This document shows, piece after piece, positions 25,531 through 39,405 of a DNA stretch of 64,000 bases; within the stretch, counting starts at the first letter, position 1; every line of letters begins with the position of its first letter. The notes beneath the pieces were generated by a model. That model was given only the letters and a program-made list of their open reading frames with translations. It was not told where the DNA came from and searched no databases. This DNA comes from Nymphaea colorata (taxonomy: Eukaryota; Streptophyta; Magnoliopsida; Nymphaeales; Nymphaeaceae), in the NCBI RefSeq assembly GCF_008831285.2, contig NC_045146.1:22027703-22091702 (forward strand), read 5' to 3'. A program made the position numbers and the translations under genes.

Positions 25531-26566
25531 GTCACCATGTGTTTTTGTCTGCAGTCTGCATGACTCAAAAAGAAGGAGAGGCACAGATGAGTAGTAAATG
25601 GTGAAGGTAAAATGACTCTCGCGTTTGCTTCAAGGACCCGATGTACCTGTAATCTCGCAACCAGCCCATGCATTGAATGAGTGTCGGGGTAAATAATCCC
25701 ATCTGTTCAAAATTGAGACTCGGGCTCAAATCATTGAAAGTTCTTTTGATACATGTCTGTGTACTACAACAGGCTGTTTCATGTCTAATGTAGTTTGAAG
25801 TTGATCTTAAATCTGCCACAATTTTTTATATATGTTCCACTTTGCTAAACAAACTGAGAGAAACCCCAATGTCTATATGTGTTAGATCGTTAAAATACCG
25901 ATTGAATTTCCATGGGCTTTTTTTTTTCTTTTTATCTTACAAGAACCAATATCTTGAAGAGTTAAGTGGTTTAGACGCAACTTCGTAGGCTTCTGCATAA
26001 GCACTGCTTGTATGCTAAGAAACATCAAGACATTAATTTGAAGTAAAGCTTTGGTCTCTTTCTAAGAAAGTTCCTGTTGTGGCGCTGGGCTCCTGTATCA
26101 GCGTATGGCGTGAAGACACTTGCATATGTAAGTGAGTACTCCAGGCTCAATACCTTAGGAGAGCAAGAGTTTCGTCTGTCTATAAGGCGGTGGGTCTCTC
26201 CCGCCCACCTGCAAATCTTATCATAACATGAGGTGGTCATAATTTTTGGATTTGGTGATCTACTAGCTCATGATCAGTGCTCACTCCATCTTTCTGTGGG
26301 CGAATGCTAGCAATCTCTCTCGATTTTGTTAAACTTTCTTGGAAAGCACTTTAAATAAGGAGTAAGCTGTTCAGATTCCGACAATTAGAATGCATTGAAG
26401 TTCATATTCTATTCAAATTGACACAACCAAGAAAACCAACATTCCTAGACCATGCACTAAATGTTTACATCCCCCAGAAACAGTGGTTCCACCATCATGT
26501 ACGTTTGCTGGATCAGTATTGCATGCTTTTCCTTGTAGATTCTTCTGCTTCCAGGCCACCAAACAT

Positions 26567-29500
26567 CTAGTCGGGAGAAATTGAATGATCAGAAACTTTT
26601 CCCTTTCTTTCATAGAGCTGAATGTGGAAACCATTTGGAAATGCCAAGCCAGGCGTTCGGACTGTCTCTCCTCCCCTGACAACCTTCCAGCTGACAATCC
26701 CAATATTCAGAGCTATTAATGATCAGCAGATAACTTTACAAGCCACACTTAGGAAAACAATAAGATTAATAATCCATTCAAGCTTCGAACGTTCAAGTCT
26801 TTGTAAGTTGTCATGAGGGGTGAAGGACGCCCTGCTCGGGTCAATAGTTAGTAGGCAGCTGGTGGGTAAGGGTTGGCAGCGATACACAAGTAGAAGTGCA
26901 GCATAGAATAGAAGTGCACCCCTGGCACTGACATAGTTTTGGAGCACGAGGGTAGGGAAGGAGGGGGCCTTCGGCCCTCTCTAGAGCAGTAGGATCAGCC
27001 TCTTGCTCATCCAAAGTCAAAGGTCAAGTTAAAGTGCAGTGCAGAAGCACACCCTTGGCACTTGCACTGACATAGTTTTGGACCCCGAGGGGAGGGAAGG
27101 ATGGGGCCTTCGGCCCTCTCCCGAGCAGTAGGATCAGCCTCCTGCTCAAGCAAAGTTAAAGGGTTGGCAGCGATACACAAGTTGAAATGCAGCGAAGAAG
27201 AACACTGTTGGCACCGACATAGTTTTGAACCCCGATAGAGAATGAGGAGGTCTTGGGCCCTCACTCAAGCAATAGGATTAGCTCTTCCACACCCAAAGTC
27301 TTTATAAGTGGGAAAGGAATTCGATGTGTTCAAGTTCAGCTGCTTAAGATTGAGGTGCTTGAGTGGACCAAAGAAGGTCATCAAGGACTCGCATCGATAC
27401 CCATAAGGCTCTCTATATTTAAAATCCTATTAAAGATGAAATTATTAAATATCACATGACCTGAAATTTACTCCATGGTCTTGACATCTATTTGGGTATA
27501 TATACAAGTACCTGAATCTGGTAACCAGACAATGTAGGAATACTGCCATCTGAATTCTAGCGAAGTCTGCTCCGACACAGAGTCTCATTCCACCACCAAA
27601 AGCCATAAAATTCTTGGAGTCGAGATCCGAACTCTGCGTTAGAACTCCAAGGCAATTATACAATAAGTGTTAATAAATGTGGAAAATGGTGAAAAGAAGA
27701 TCAAGCTCAGTCAAACCATAGTCAACTCAAGCACAGGGAAATCTCGAAAGGTCTGACTTTTCAAACAATGTTGTTAAAATGTTTCAGAATCAAAATTGTA
27801 AGCTGACAACTTGTGAATCAGCAAAAATATCAAAACGTTATTTTTTAAATAAATGAAGATAAAATTAATTAAAAAAACACGTTTGAAAATTGAAGTAAAA
27901 ATTGAATTGGCCACGGAATTGAATCTGTTTGCCACCAATTTGATTGGAATCGGCCCAATTCCATTCCAACCCTGATAGAGTTGATTTAAACGTTAATTAA
28001 ACATGTTGGCAGACAAAATCCTGCAAAAAAGTCAGAAAAAAATTAATAATTTCCTCGTTTTTTTTAATGGACGAAACTGTCATGCTCGGCGTTTGGATGA
28101 CCGGATTTGGCATCAGAAAAAGACCTTTTAAAGTTTAATTTTGATGTTAAAATCAGGTGTCTAACACGGTTATATCCTCACCTCAAAAAGATCTGAAAGT
28201 TCAGATACAAAAAGAAACAAACAGGTAATATATCTGGCAACAATCTATTTTAATCGGCAGGCAGGATAATAATTCCTTCTTTCGCTCGTCTCGTCTACTT
28301 GAAAGGAAAAAACATCAGTAGTCTCTGTGAGAATGAAGGCTTCTACATACTGATATAGATGTATTAGCTCAAATGAGAAAGCTTTTGAAAGGAAGGAGCA
28401 ATCTTACCTCCCAGCGGGATGGATTGAAGGAGAGGGGGTCAGGAAATATAGAAGGATTCAAGTGCACTGCAGGAGGACATGCCACAACCCCCCAGCCCTT
28501 TGGAATGGTGTACCCTGCAACCAAACCCAGCTGTTACTTTACCCATGAAGCAGGCGAGGAGGAGCTGCCAAGACCAAAATGAGTGGGCATCACATGCCAA
28601 GTTGCTGGAGGAGCAACAACAGAGAGAGTTTTGCCTTGGGCATCTCAAAGAGCTCTCTCGACTATAGCACTCTCAAGACATTATTAAGGTAGCGTTTGAA
28701 TACCTGGAGCTAGATTCCCGGCTTAAAGTTGTTGGTGGTAAAATCTTTGATCGAGCTTCCATTTGCCCCATTTGTTTGATTTGATGGAACTTTTTGTTTT
28801 GGGCGGTGAGAAGGTTAACAGGTAAAAATTTTCTTCCACCATTAAAGCTTCACCTGTTCAGGTGAAACTTTAGTGCCAGTACTAAAGTTCTTTAATGGCT
28901 CCAAAACTCCCAGCCCTAAAGATCTTGTCTGCAGGAACTTACCACAGAATTTGAACTAAAGTTTCAACTCTACAGTAAATTCTGTGCATTCAAAAGGCCA
29001 TAATGAAAACTTTCTCGAAATGGGGCGAAAAAATGCATGTGTCATGCCATCAGGTGCACGCAAGCAGTTGCAAGAGAACTGGTACTTCATTTTCACTGCA
29101 GCTCCACCGAGAAATGGTTTGACCTTGTGCTGAGGACACACATGAGTATGCAGGAGATTGTTATTCAAAGATAGCTGATGTTCCCTTAACTTTGAACTAC
29201 CTCTGTCTCGAAGAAGACTTCTTGGAAGGAATTCGAGTGGAAGAAGATTCCTCGGGATGTAAGTTCCCACCATAAGTAAGTTGTCGACTAAGTCTCGTAG
29301 ACAAGGTAGCCGAAATTCGTCTCATTCGATGCTGATCATTTATTGGCGGGGAAAATTAGCCTTAACCCACAAACACTCCCCTTACACAATCTAACACGAT
29401 ATTTGGGAAAACTTTTGACAGGACAGTATAACCCAACCCAAGGCCTGCCGATACCTTCATTAGATAAGAATGAGCGCGCTTTCTGTCGCAGGGCTACCTA

Positions 29501-31705
29501 AGTCATGTTTTTTATATTCCTTTATGTTGCAAGGGGCATAAGCTAGGTGGTCATCAGGTTAGCGGGCCAATGGGAGCTCGATCGTCAGTTCTATTTGAGG
29601 AAGTAACCATGAGTTCATATAAAGCTCGACACAACTCTAAACCTCAGAAGCAAGCCAAGGACAAGAAGGTGGGCTTCACTTCATTCCGGTGGTAGCATTC
29701 CCTCCCACTTACCAGAAGTCATGTTCCTTGTAATTGAATAAATTCAACGCTTCTTGGATTACCTTTTACTTTGATATCCTGTAGTGCCTTTCTGAAAACG
29801 CCAGGGACGATGTTTGCCAGCCTGACCATTTCATTGATAACCTGCAAAAAAATTACACGGAGAAAGCAGCGTGTTGGTGTTTCTAATCACGCAGTTCTTG
29901 AAATAGCTCCATTCATGTGGAAATGTAATATCAGCCAAGTAAGTATGGAGATTGGTGATGGCTGGCAGACCTGATACGTGTAAGCCATGGATTTGTACTC
30001 TTTCCAAGTAATTCCACAGGCCTTGGTTTCCCTGTTCCTTAGAATTGCATCGTGTTCCTCCTGACAAAGCACCAAAAAAGCAGAAGACATGAAACTTCTT
30101 GTTTGGCACAGCCGCATTCAATATTCCGGCTTTAGGAAGCAATATTTTGAAAACTAATAGCGTGTTTCTTAATACATCTAGCGGCGGAAAATTCTCACCG
30201 ATGGTTTCTAAAATATTTAAATCACCTACAAGTAAAATCCTGTACACCCCTTTGCTTCAGAATAAAACTTTCACTTACTAATGTTCCACAGGTCCAGGAA
30301 GAGAATGTTTTGCAGGAATTCTGAACCAAGAGTAACGCTTATCCAAATGAAAAGGGACTGATTTTTTTTTTTTTTTTAAAAGGATCCGTCTGACCTTCCC
30401 TTTTTTACTGATGGGGTAAAGAGTTTAAAGGAAAAGAAGGCGTCTGATGATGTCACTGACCCTCAGTTTCTCCACCACTTCCGGGTTCTCCGTCAAGAGC
30501 CTCACGCCCAGAGTGAGAGCCAAGGAGGTCGTCTCGAAGCTAGCAAAGAGCAAGACAAACATCAGGTCTAACGCCATGGCTTCTGTCACGACCGGCTTTT
30601 CCTTCTTCACTTCCTCCACAAGAATGTCAAAGAAATCTCCATGAACTCTTTTTGGCTCTGCAAGTCTCTCATGCATCATATTCTTCAACATTTTCATAAC
30701 CTTCCTCCTCCCCTGATACTCCAAATTCGAATGGAGAAGAAAGAGGAAACAAAGAATTCAGAAACCACCGTATTCCTTTCTTACTGTATCAAATGGAAAC
30801 GAGGAAAGCAAATATAAAACCTAAAAAGATTGCACACACCTGCAAGCATTTATAGTAAGCGGTACCAGGAATACGAAGTGGGAAGGAAATCAAGCCAGCA
30901 ATAAACGCAGAAAAATTCTTCCTTAGGGTCTTTAGATCCTCTGAAGGGCTATAACTTATCAGCTTCTCAGCGGCCAGTTCAAATATCAACTTCAGAAAAC
31001 CAAAACGCTCGAAAAGAATTAGTTGGTCTTCTTAAAAAAACCAAATTAAACAAAGTAATTTCAAAGGGGAACTTTTTACATACATCAGCAGTTGCATCCT
31101 TGAGTTCTACACTGGGAAGCGCACACCACGACTCTAAGCTTCTGTGAGCGACGGTTTCTATCTCTGGGAGTAGCTTTTCCTTGAGGTTCTCGGGGCCAAA
31201 GAGATTTAAAATCAAGTTCTTTAAATACCTATACATAGAACCATGGAGTGATCCCACGTTCTGCCTACCAAAAATCTCAGTGAATGTATCAGGGTACCAA
31301 CTCTCAAACAGCTTGCCTTCTTGCTGAAACAGAAAGCAATTGAAATCTGCATCTGCTGAGACCACTATAGGCCTGCCCACCAAGCTGGTTTTGAAAATGG
31401 GGCCACACCTAGAACGTTTCAAGTCAGGTTACTGAGATCCACCGGAAGAAGAAAAATGGTAACTCAGAATTAGTGCAAGAGGGCCTGGGATTGTGGGCGT
31501 ACCTTTCAACTCTTTCTTTCACAAACGGAGAAACATCCAAAGTGACATTAGGAGCAAAGAAATGATGGGTCTCTCCTAAAAGGGGGAGCCCCATTGAACC
31601 CGGCGGCAGTTTCCCAGTACTGCACTTTGGGTTGCACCATCTGTAGATCGAGTGAGTGACCCAAATAAAGAATAGTGCCCATACGTATGGTCCAGGAAGC
31701 CACAT
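26567..31705 (-). CDS. CYP87A: CYP87A-type cytochrome P450, complete nine-exon gene
   Basis: Haem monooxygenase of the CYP85 clan, ER-anchored; CYP87 enzymes act on steroid or triterpenoid substrates, but the substrate here is unknown. Exons: 31503-31705, 31084-31408, 30840-30989, 30461-30712, 29971-30060, 29763-29841, 28408-28514, 27512-27633 and 26567-26690. All junctions are GT-AG and the phases add up to 483 residues plus a stop. Features in order: membrane anchor (about 4-20), proline hinge LPPGSMGLPLLGE (33-45), I-helix ASFETTS (283-289), ExxR as E344/R347, FNPSRW (396-401), and haem loop FGGGMRLCVG with Cys421. The run SWYPDTFTEIFG and GSLHG also match CYP87A. Length and intron positions suit the family, and all key residues are present. 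Intron 8 holds a three-copy tandem repeat; a (TA)47 run lies about 200 bp upstream. Confidence 0.94.
26867..27300. repeat. three tandem copies of a ~145-bp unit in CYP87A intron 8
   Basis: Units lie at about 26867-27006, 27007-27156 and 27157-27300. Each carries GACATAGTTTTG, a GGGCCTTCGGCCCTC-type palindrome and AGCAATAGGATTAGC/AGCAGTAGGATCAGC. The third is the most diverged. A single related piece (GGGGCTTCGCCTCTC then AGTAGTAGGAT) lies at about 63328-63360, so the unit belongs to a dispersed family. Confidence 0.85.
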
Positions 31706-31794
31706 ATCTCCACCCTTCGAAATCCCTCAAGTACCAGAGAGAGAGAGGAGGAGGGAGAGATGTTCGCTAACGAGAGATCTGTGGACTAGGATGT

Positions 31795-31802
31795 CTTATA
31801 TA
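31795..31802 (-). promoter_or_regulatory. TATA box of the CYP87A gene
   Basis: TATATAAG on the minus strand about 90 bp upstream of the ATG, which predicts a leader of roughly 60-65 nt. Confidence 0.7.
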
Positions 31803-31905
31803 GACGACGGGGACTCCAACAGTTGGTCGTTATGTGAAGGCCAAGAATCATCACGTTTTGAATTACATAATTACCCTTTTCAGGTTCGTTTCTTTTTCTT
31901 TCTCT

Positions 31906-32033
<128 letters not shown>

Positions 32034-34239
32034 TTTAAGTGGGATGAGTATATGAGTGCATGAGAAGACCAATGGTTAAAATAGGAATAGAGAATACCGA
32101 TAGGTCAATAGAGGGCTTTGCAAAAAGTTGGATGAGGTTAAAGTCAGGACAAAGAAGTTCAATTCCTTCTCCGCTTTGCCGCCTTAAGCTGTGCCGTCGA
32201 AATGCATGCATCTCCATATCTGGGGATATAATTATGAGGCAACCCACATAGGTTGTTTTCTTGTAAATGCATGTACCTTCATCTCTACATCTCTTTCTCT
32301 CTCTTTTTGTATATATATATATATATATATATTTATTAACACAACTCAGTGATGAGGGCCCTCTGATTCTCTACATCATGGTTGAAAGAAAAAAGAAAGA
32401 AAAACATAAATTAATATTAGATCATAAAAATAACTATCATTTTTTTCTTTGTTTTTCTTTCAACTGTTCATTACAATAGATCGGACGATCCTTGTAAGTA
32501 AACTGAGTGACTTTATGGAGCCACAAAATCATATGTGCCTATGCTTTATTGGTGATTCGGCAATCATTGGTGGAAGATGTGACCGCTGTGTCTAATGTCT
32601 AAGCTCACAAAACGCATTTCACAACGAATGTGTGTCGGCGCGCGTTTTCACCATATAATGGAGAAGAAAAAAGGTGCAAGTTAACAAACTAAAATCTACG
32701 GTCGTTGTTAAACTATTTGTCATTTTTTATACTTACGGTACAAAAAATGGTGGAAAGTTTTATCGATCATGATGGATGAAATAGAACTTTATGATCTTAG
32801 ACTCCACAAGCCAAGATGATTGAAGAAGAGGAAAAAATTGAGCAATGCAGAAAACATGGATAAAAAGAATGGGGCAAAGGAATCATAAACAATAGGGAAG
32901 CTAAAATAATCGCAATGTGTGTGTCCATGTGAAATCTTAGACTAGAACAACAGATATCTAAATAAGCTTAAAAACAAATAGAATTGTGCACCGTATGCGT
33001 GCTTCTTTTGGCCCTTCATCGACCTCAAAGACCCATGTGGAGATGCCCTGCTTTCCCTTCCAATCTTAGAGTTGAATTTGTAATTGGATCTATTGCATTA
33101 TTGTCATTGGTCGAATTACAGCTTAAACGTAGAACTTTAATTGCTGAAACAGGATCCCAAATATGACACAAACTTGGGTCCAGTTCGGGAAGATCCTTGA
33201 CCCATTAGCAGTTTTATCTTTGATCGTAAGACCCCATCTCGCACTGCCGGACGATGAGTAGCGATATACTTCAGAGGGACACAGTATAGCTGGTGCCTGG
33301 TTGGAAGGATGATTGCATTATGCATAACTATGCGCCTTAAGTTGTATTCTTATGAATATTATTCCTCATGACTACGAGTAATGACAGAGTGGGTGAATAC
33401 ATTGCCAGAATCGTTCTTTTCAACTGGTCACTGATAATTTTGAAGAGAGGCAAATAAGTAAGAAGAAAATGACATACTTTGAGATTAACAGAAACAATGT
33501 TGAAATCTTTTCTTTCTATTAAAAAATTGTAACAACTTTGTCTTCATTTATATAATAAAATACAAGTTCTGAAGGGCACATGTTATAACAGTATATATAC
33601 TAATAATTCTTTCACGATTTTGTGTGTCAGTGGCTGGTGAAGTCTCTTCTATTCATCATAGAAGACCAGAGTTGGACAAAAAATCACGTAGTTATTATGC
33701 CTCACAGCGAATGATAATTCAATCTAGTCCTTAAAAAAAACAAAGGGTAAAGTATTATACAGTGTTATTGTTTACAGCAAATGTTGACTATTCGTGTGGG
33801 CTCTTTTGACTTCTGAAGAAATGTGAAAAAATTGCAAAGTATTTGAATGTGATTGTGGCCAACGTTGAAAATGTGGACTCATTGATTTCGTGAAATTTGT
33901 TGAAACCAACAATGTAATTATTAACGGAAAGTTCATTAATATCCTTGTCCAAAGTGCAACAATTGTAAGTTGCAGTAGATGAAGAAAATGTTTGTAACCA
34001 TGTAATATGCAATGTGTTTCATTGAAAATTATACGCATTGGTATCATTATGGTGAACTTACTTTTCTTTCCTATAGCAACATAATCTTACGGCTGGCTTT
34101 TGTTACAGGTACGTAACAGTGGAGGAGACGGAAATTTCAAACTGAAGGGCTCTCTATTAATGCATCAAAAACTTTTACAAAGCGGTCTATACGTAAATAA
34201 TGAAATGGACATAAGGTACGAATGTAGAAATAAGCAAGT

Positions 34240-34470
34240 TCATGTGTGCTTGAGTGGGCAATTGCCCACACCAGCTCACGTATGTACAAGGGCTGAGCCA
34301 GATTTTTTTTTTTTTTCATGGGGACCTTTGGATAGTGACCCGGGTCTTGAGGGCTTCTCCATATAACTGGACCCTGATCCTTCCAAATCCAGCTATTGAA
34401 TTAAGGTTTCAGTGGCGGGCTTCGTGGGGTATGTGCCTCCGCCACTGGTACATAATAAAATGGTGGTTAC
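34240..34470 (+). repeat. dispersed GGCAATTGCC repeat, copy 4, with GGCTCCGCC-type tail
   Basis: The perfect 16-bp palindrome GTGGGCAATTGCCCAC (34255-34270) is followed by a GGGCTGAGCCAGA motif, a poly-T run, and a second block ending in CCTCCGCCACTGG near 34448. Confidence 0.5.
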
Positions 34471-36184
34471 GATATAATGTGGCACATTTGAACTTGTGAA
34501 TGATGAATGCAGGAACATCGTAAACAAGCCTGATTAATCAGCCGCTCTTCTAATCCTGCATAATTTGGTGTTTCATAATTTGACACAGAATCAACTTCAG
34601 AGTTCCTGCAGAAAGTTGCACATGTAGACGTCGAGTCATACATCGATTTCAGTAAGAAAATGGGAATGTTGCATTGTATCATTTGGCCAATAAAAGTACA
34701 CAATGTATGGCCTGTTCAATGGTTCTCTAAATGATCTTACGTAATGGATACGTGAGAGAGAGAGAATGAGAGATCTTGAAGAAGCGCTTCTTGCAGGTTT
34801 CTCACTAGTCCAATTTTCTTAAAAAAACTCGATTATCTAATCATGTCCACATAAACAAAGCTTGTTGGCAGATCCGTCAATTATGAACCAAGTCAATGCT
34901 ATTGAGGATATCCAGTTGAAGCAGCAACACTGTAATACCTTTGTTCGGTAAATGCCTTGGATGCGTTGAACTTTTATGAACTTCTGCATGCCTCGGATGG
35001 TGCTATATGTTTGGAGAAAGGAGCTGCATGAGGGCCTGAAGTCTCCCTTGAAAGTAGCAAATTCTCATCCTTGATTACTAAAAGCAAGACATGATTTAGA
35101 GTGCAGCCCATATGACAGTTGCATTACAGTATTCTTGCTTCATTGGTCCATTCAACAGTAAATGCAAGTTCAAGTGGATAACCTGATCGAAAAAGAAACA
35201 CAAGCAATGCTCTCTTTCAATCTCTTTCACCATGGGTAAACCAACTAGTTGGGTTGAATGACATGTTATAACCACGTCTTCAGTTTAATTCTTGGAGGGT
35301 GCTACCTTGATGGTATTGAAGAATGTTGAACTTGGCACTAGGGGTGGCTACTATAGATGCTTGAGCCGATTCTTGTCCCTCCCTCCTCCTTCCATCTCCT
35401 CTTTCTCTCTCTCTTTTGTGTGTGTGCCTGCGCTTACACAAACACGTTTAGAAATTCTTTGGCATCGAGCTTAATATTTCATTAACTAGTTGTTTGGAAC
35501 GTAGAATTGATGCAAAACCGAAGTTATTTGCTCACCACTATTTCTGTATTACAATTCTCATGATACAAGGTTACTACTTTTTTCTTTCTTTCATAGTAAT
35601 AAGAGACTGATCTGTTGCAAGTTTCAATCTCAAAAAGTAGTTAAACGCTTCGGACGAACAACCATAGTTTAATCCCTTGTGCCCAACGCATCACCCGTCG
35701 TCAAAATCTCTTCGATTAATCAACACCACCAAAAAAAAAAAAAAAAAAACTCATGCGAGGAAAAATGCACTTAACCTGAGCTAAATCAACTTTTACTGAT
35801 GCCAAAGGCGAAACGTTCCTGAAAATCAGTTCTGTCGTTTTATGTTTTTCCATTTACACTCGCATCACCATTGTTTTGGCACTTTTACTGGCATGATAGA
35901 CTTGTACCGTTGAAGTCACCGCTATAGGTTTCTTAAATTATTAATAAGAAGGGAACTTGCATGCAGAGTCATTCTTCTGAATCTTCGGTTGCTTAGCTGC
36001 AGCTTAGGCAAGAAGAAAAAAACAAACAAACAGTTAACAAGAACAAGAAAAATGAGAAATAAGAAAAAAAAAACCCAAAAAAAAAGGATTAAGAACTCAC
36101 AGCAAATAGGAGCATCCATAGTTGGAGTGATAATCAGCATCATCTTTTCTCAACATAGTCTAAAAAAACATGGAAAAAGGTAAA

Positions 36185-36188
<4 letters not shown>

Positions 36189-36225
<37 letters not shown>
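36189..36225. repeat. (TA)n microsatellite
   Basis: Perfect TA run of about 37 bp. Confidence 0.95.
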
Positions 36226-36227
<2 letters not shown>

Positions 36228-37141
36228 CTATAGCAAAAAATGCTCTTGAAGGTCAATGAAAAATAAGGTCTCCATTGGCATTTTTTAAAGTTGAAACACC
36301 ACTGTAATTGATTTTTATCAGTGATAGTTTCACGTGTAGAATTTATCTAATTAGGACTTTCACACATATCTACTACACGCCAGTAGAGATGGCCACCTTT
36401 ACTAACGCTTAAAACAAAACGTCAGCACAGATTAATATCTACTGACGCTTTTTTCACACGACTCTTTTGTAGTGCCATACAAAAGTTGAGCGCATATTTT
36501 GATATTTTGACTCAAGTTCAACTTTTCTTAGTTTTTGGGTCGAGTACTCTGCACCGGGTTGGTGCCATTCATGATGCTGCACGAACCACAAGGTGTTTTA
36601 CTTTCTCTGCAACTCTTCTTATTGTTAATGTTTCCAGTTTTCTTTTTTTTTTTTTTTTTTTGTCAAGATCAATATCCTTATTTAATTGCCATACATAGTT
36701 GGCCGTAATACTTTTCATTTGATACCCGTTCTTCCTAGCCTTTCAGTTGGTCAACAACCCCTTGGCAGTGTTTATGTGCACTTCCATTGGGTGGTGAGGC
36801 AACAAATGAGTGGTGCACCGTGCACGAGTAGCATGCTTCCATCTTACATTACACGATTCCATATTTGTTTCAGATACTTTCCCAACTAAAATCTTCAAGT
36901 TCTTTTCTTTTTTTTTTCCCTTAAAATTTATAATTAGATCCATTTGATTTGCGTGATTCGAAACTTACAAATTGCATTCTTGAATTTATATATATATATA
37001 TATTTTTTTGGATGAAGAAATACGATTTCCCAGCTAACAAATGCAGAAATTTTGCAGTATTGAATCTTCAGATCCCTACAAGATATCCAATTTAATTAAG
37101 CAACATGTTATGTGAAAGTTTCATCAAGATTTGGTTTCTGG

Positions 37142-37601
37142 TAGGGATGTCTATATATTCGATTTGGGTTTGGATATCCCACTAAATTATGTCAAGAAGG
37201 TGGATATGGCTAAAAATTTAACATTTGATTAAAAGAAGGATCATGTTCAGAATCAAGAAATGACATCCGATCGAATCCGAGTTTGGAATTAAAGAAATAT
37301 CGGGTCATATTTGAATTAGGATGCAAATTCGTTTTCAATTTATTTTTTAAATAAATATTCTATATTCAATGCCTATACATTTCAGCAGTTGTCAGTTGTT
37401 AACATATTGCGATTTGATTTGAACTCAGATTAGATTGTTAATCTAAAAATTAGATTCAAATCAGATTCGATACATTATAGCCTTTTTTTTATATTTAAGT
37501 ACAAATTCAAATCCGAATACATGAACATCTATCTATTCATCTGGCAAACAAGGTATGGTAAATAATATATCTGATTTCAAACCGATCTGTTAATATCCCT
37601 A
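37142..37601. mobile_element. hAT-type MITE, about 460 bp
   Basis: Ends TAGGGATGT and ATATCCCTA are inverted, and the interior is full of AATCCGA/TCGGATT-type motifs as in many plant hAT MITEs. The flanking 8-mers (GTTTCTGG and GTTGTTGA) match at only five of eight positions, so the target duplication is decayed or the ends are slightly off. No coding capacity. Confidence 0.5.
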
Positions 37602-39239
37602 GTTGTTGAAACTGCTATATCAAAGTCTCCAAAAGTAACTTCTGAAATAGTATTAGATAAAATGCATATATTACACAATTCTCTGGGCTTTTGAATCTTA
37701 CTTAGTAAAATAATAAAACTGACAGAGATTAATCGTAAATTGCTGCACTCAACAAATTAAAAATAATGGGTTGCTCAACACAATTAATCAACAACTGCAC
37801 AACTTGATTAAGCCAGTAGTGTTCTCCGATGCAGATCACAGCCTCAATGGCGGAACCAGGAATTAAGTTGGGGGTGGATATGTGGTTTCAAATATGCGCG
37901 TCTCGGTTTAACCTCACTAGCTGCGGTGTTGCCCCAAGCTCGAAGATCTATATACGTTAAAGAATGAGAAAAAAGGGGGCGAAAATGTTATTTTTATCCA
38001 AAAAAAAAAAAGAAGAAAAGATTTTGGCAAGTTGAGAAGACATGCCAACTGAGTTATATTGTACTCCGCCCCTATGGCCATGTGCCCCGTTCAGCCACTG
38101 GTTTTGTTCCTTGGAATCAGTTCTTCGGCAGCCGATTTGATGAGACTTCCGATTCATCGAATTATCCGATTCACTGATGCCGATTCAACTGCATCAGTTG
38201 TGAACCGGCAAAAAGCATGTAAAAGAATTTGTCATGTGGAACTCTTGGATTGGCCGACTCGGTTGGCTCCTACTTCAATTCAAACGGGCCGATTCGGACA
38301 AATTCCGGCCGATTCTATGGAGTACGTTTGGGAAGCTTGAATTCCTCTACCCAATAAAGTGTACAAAAGGAATGAATCGAAAACCCGTCAAGAGTCAAGA
38401 CCAACTTGTTATATGTATACGTAAGCGTGTTGGCCAATGTCACGGTGTCCGATATTGGAGCATCTCATCAAACACGGCCCATGTGTCTCGGGACAGATGT
38501 GCTCCATCAGTCCCTAAGCCGCTTTGTGTTCCGCAGGGAGAGAGTGCCGGTTCCTTGCCCGATTGCCCAAACTCAAGTAGTGAAACTTGTTTCAAAGAAC
38601 TTGACTGTTTAGCAAGACTTCTGTCAGAGGGAAAGCATTTCCTCAATCCTCAAGAAGTCGCAGGATTCCCGTAAAGAAGTTGCGTTCTTTTAAGTGTTCT
38701 TCTCTTGAGGCTAAGTTAAATGAAGAACAGGAGGAGCATGCATGCTTCCCATTCTCCCTCTTCATGATCAACACGTAAATAGAGGAGCTTGTCACCTGCA
38801 GTGAGGACCGTTCTCTCCCAGTTACCTTTCTCTTCAATGAGGTTCATACTTGGCCAAGTTCAGCCCTTGGAAAAAGATTGCTAAAATAATATTCAAGTAA
38901 TTATTAGATTTAATGCATCCGCGCCTTCTAGACTGCAAAATATCAGGAAGTCAAACAGCATTTTCATGTCTTCCATTTCATTATAAACCCAGCACATCTC
39001 GTTCGATGCCGTGAGAGTGCCAACTATTTAACTATCAAACAATAGTATGCCAGATAGTAGTATTATCACTATAAACAAAGATGGGGAGAGAAAGTGAGAG
39101 AGAAAGATGGCAGTAAACAACAAGAATGCTCTCTTTTTCTTTTTTGGAAGAGTGATTTGTAAACTTTGCTTTGCCCTGCTCTTTGAGATAGATTCATGGA
39201 ATGTTCACATATGCTGAACCTCATCGGTAGGACCAACAG

Positions 39240-39405
39240 CGAAGGCCGGTGTGGGTTGCTTTAAGTAATGCCCACACCATCCCATAAAAATTTGTCTTAT
39301 TTATGTATTGATACATATACCTTCATAACTTTTACTCATTTATATATAGGTGCACCTTAAAGTTTAAAATTAAACTATTAGTACCCGAAATTTTTACCAC
39401 ATCAC
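39240..39405 (+). repeat. dispersed GGCAATTGCC repeat, copy 5
   Basis: Aligns along most of its length with 1690-1835, including TGCCCACA, the AT-rich body, ATATAGGTGCACCTTAAAG and the ATTTTTACC end. The palindromic core is mutated here. Confidence 0.6.

Larger units (their letters stand above)
18925..26566. other. intergenic spacer between the IQD and CYP87A genes
   Basis: The IQD 3' UTR should occupy about 18925-19240 and starts with a (TTC)n run (18934-18961); an AATGAA-type polyadenylation signal lies near 19228. About 19510-19775 resembles a decayed hAT-type MITE ending in CATCCCTA. The remainder is AT-rich, with hairpins (22727-22754, 23593-23619), a GGACGT hexamer array, TA microsatellites and dispersed repeats, each listed separately. 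No gene could be supported. Confidence 0.6.
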
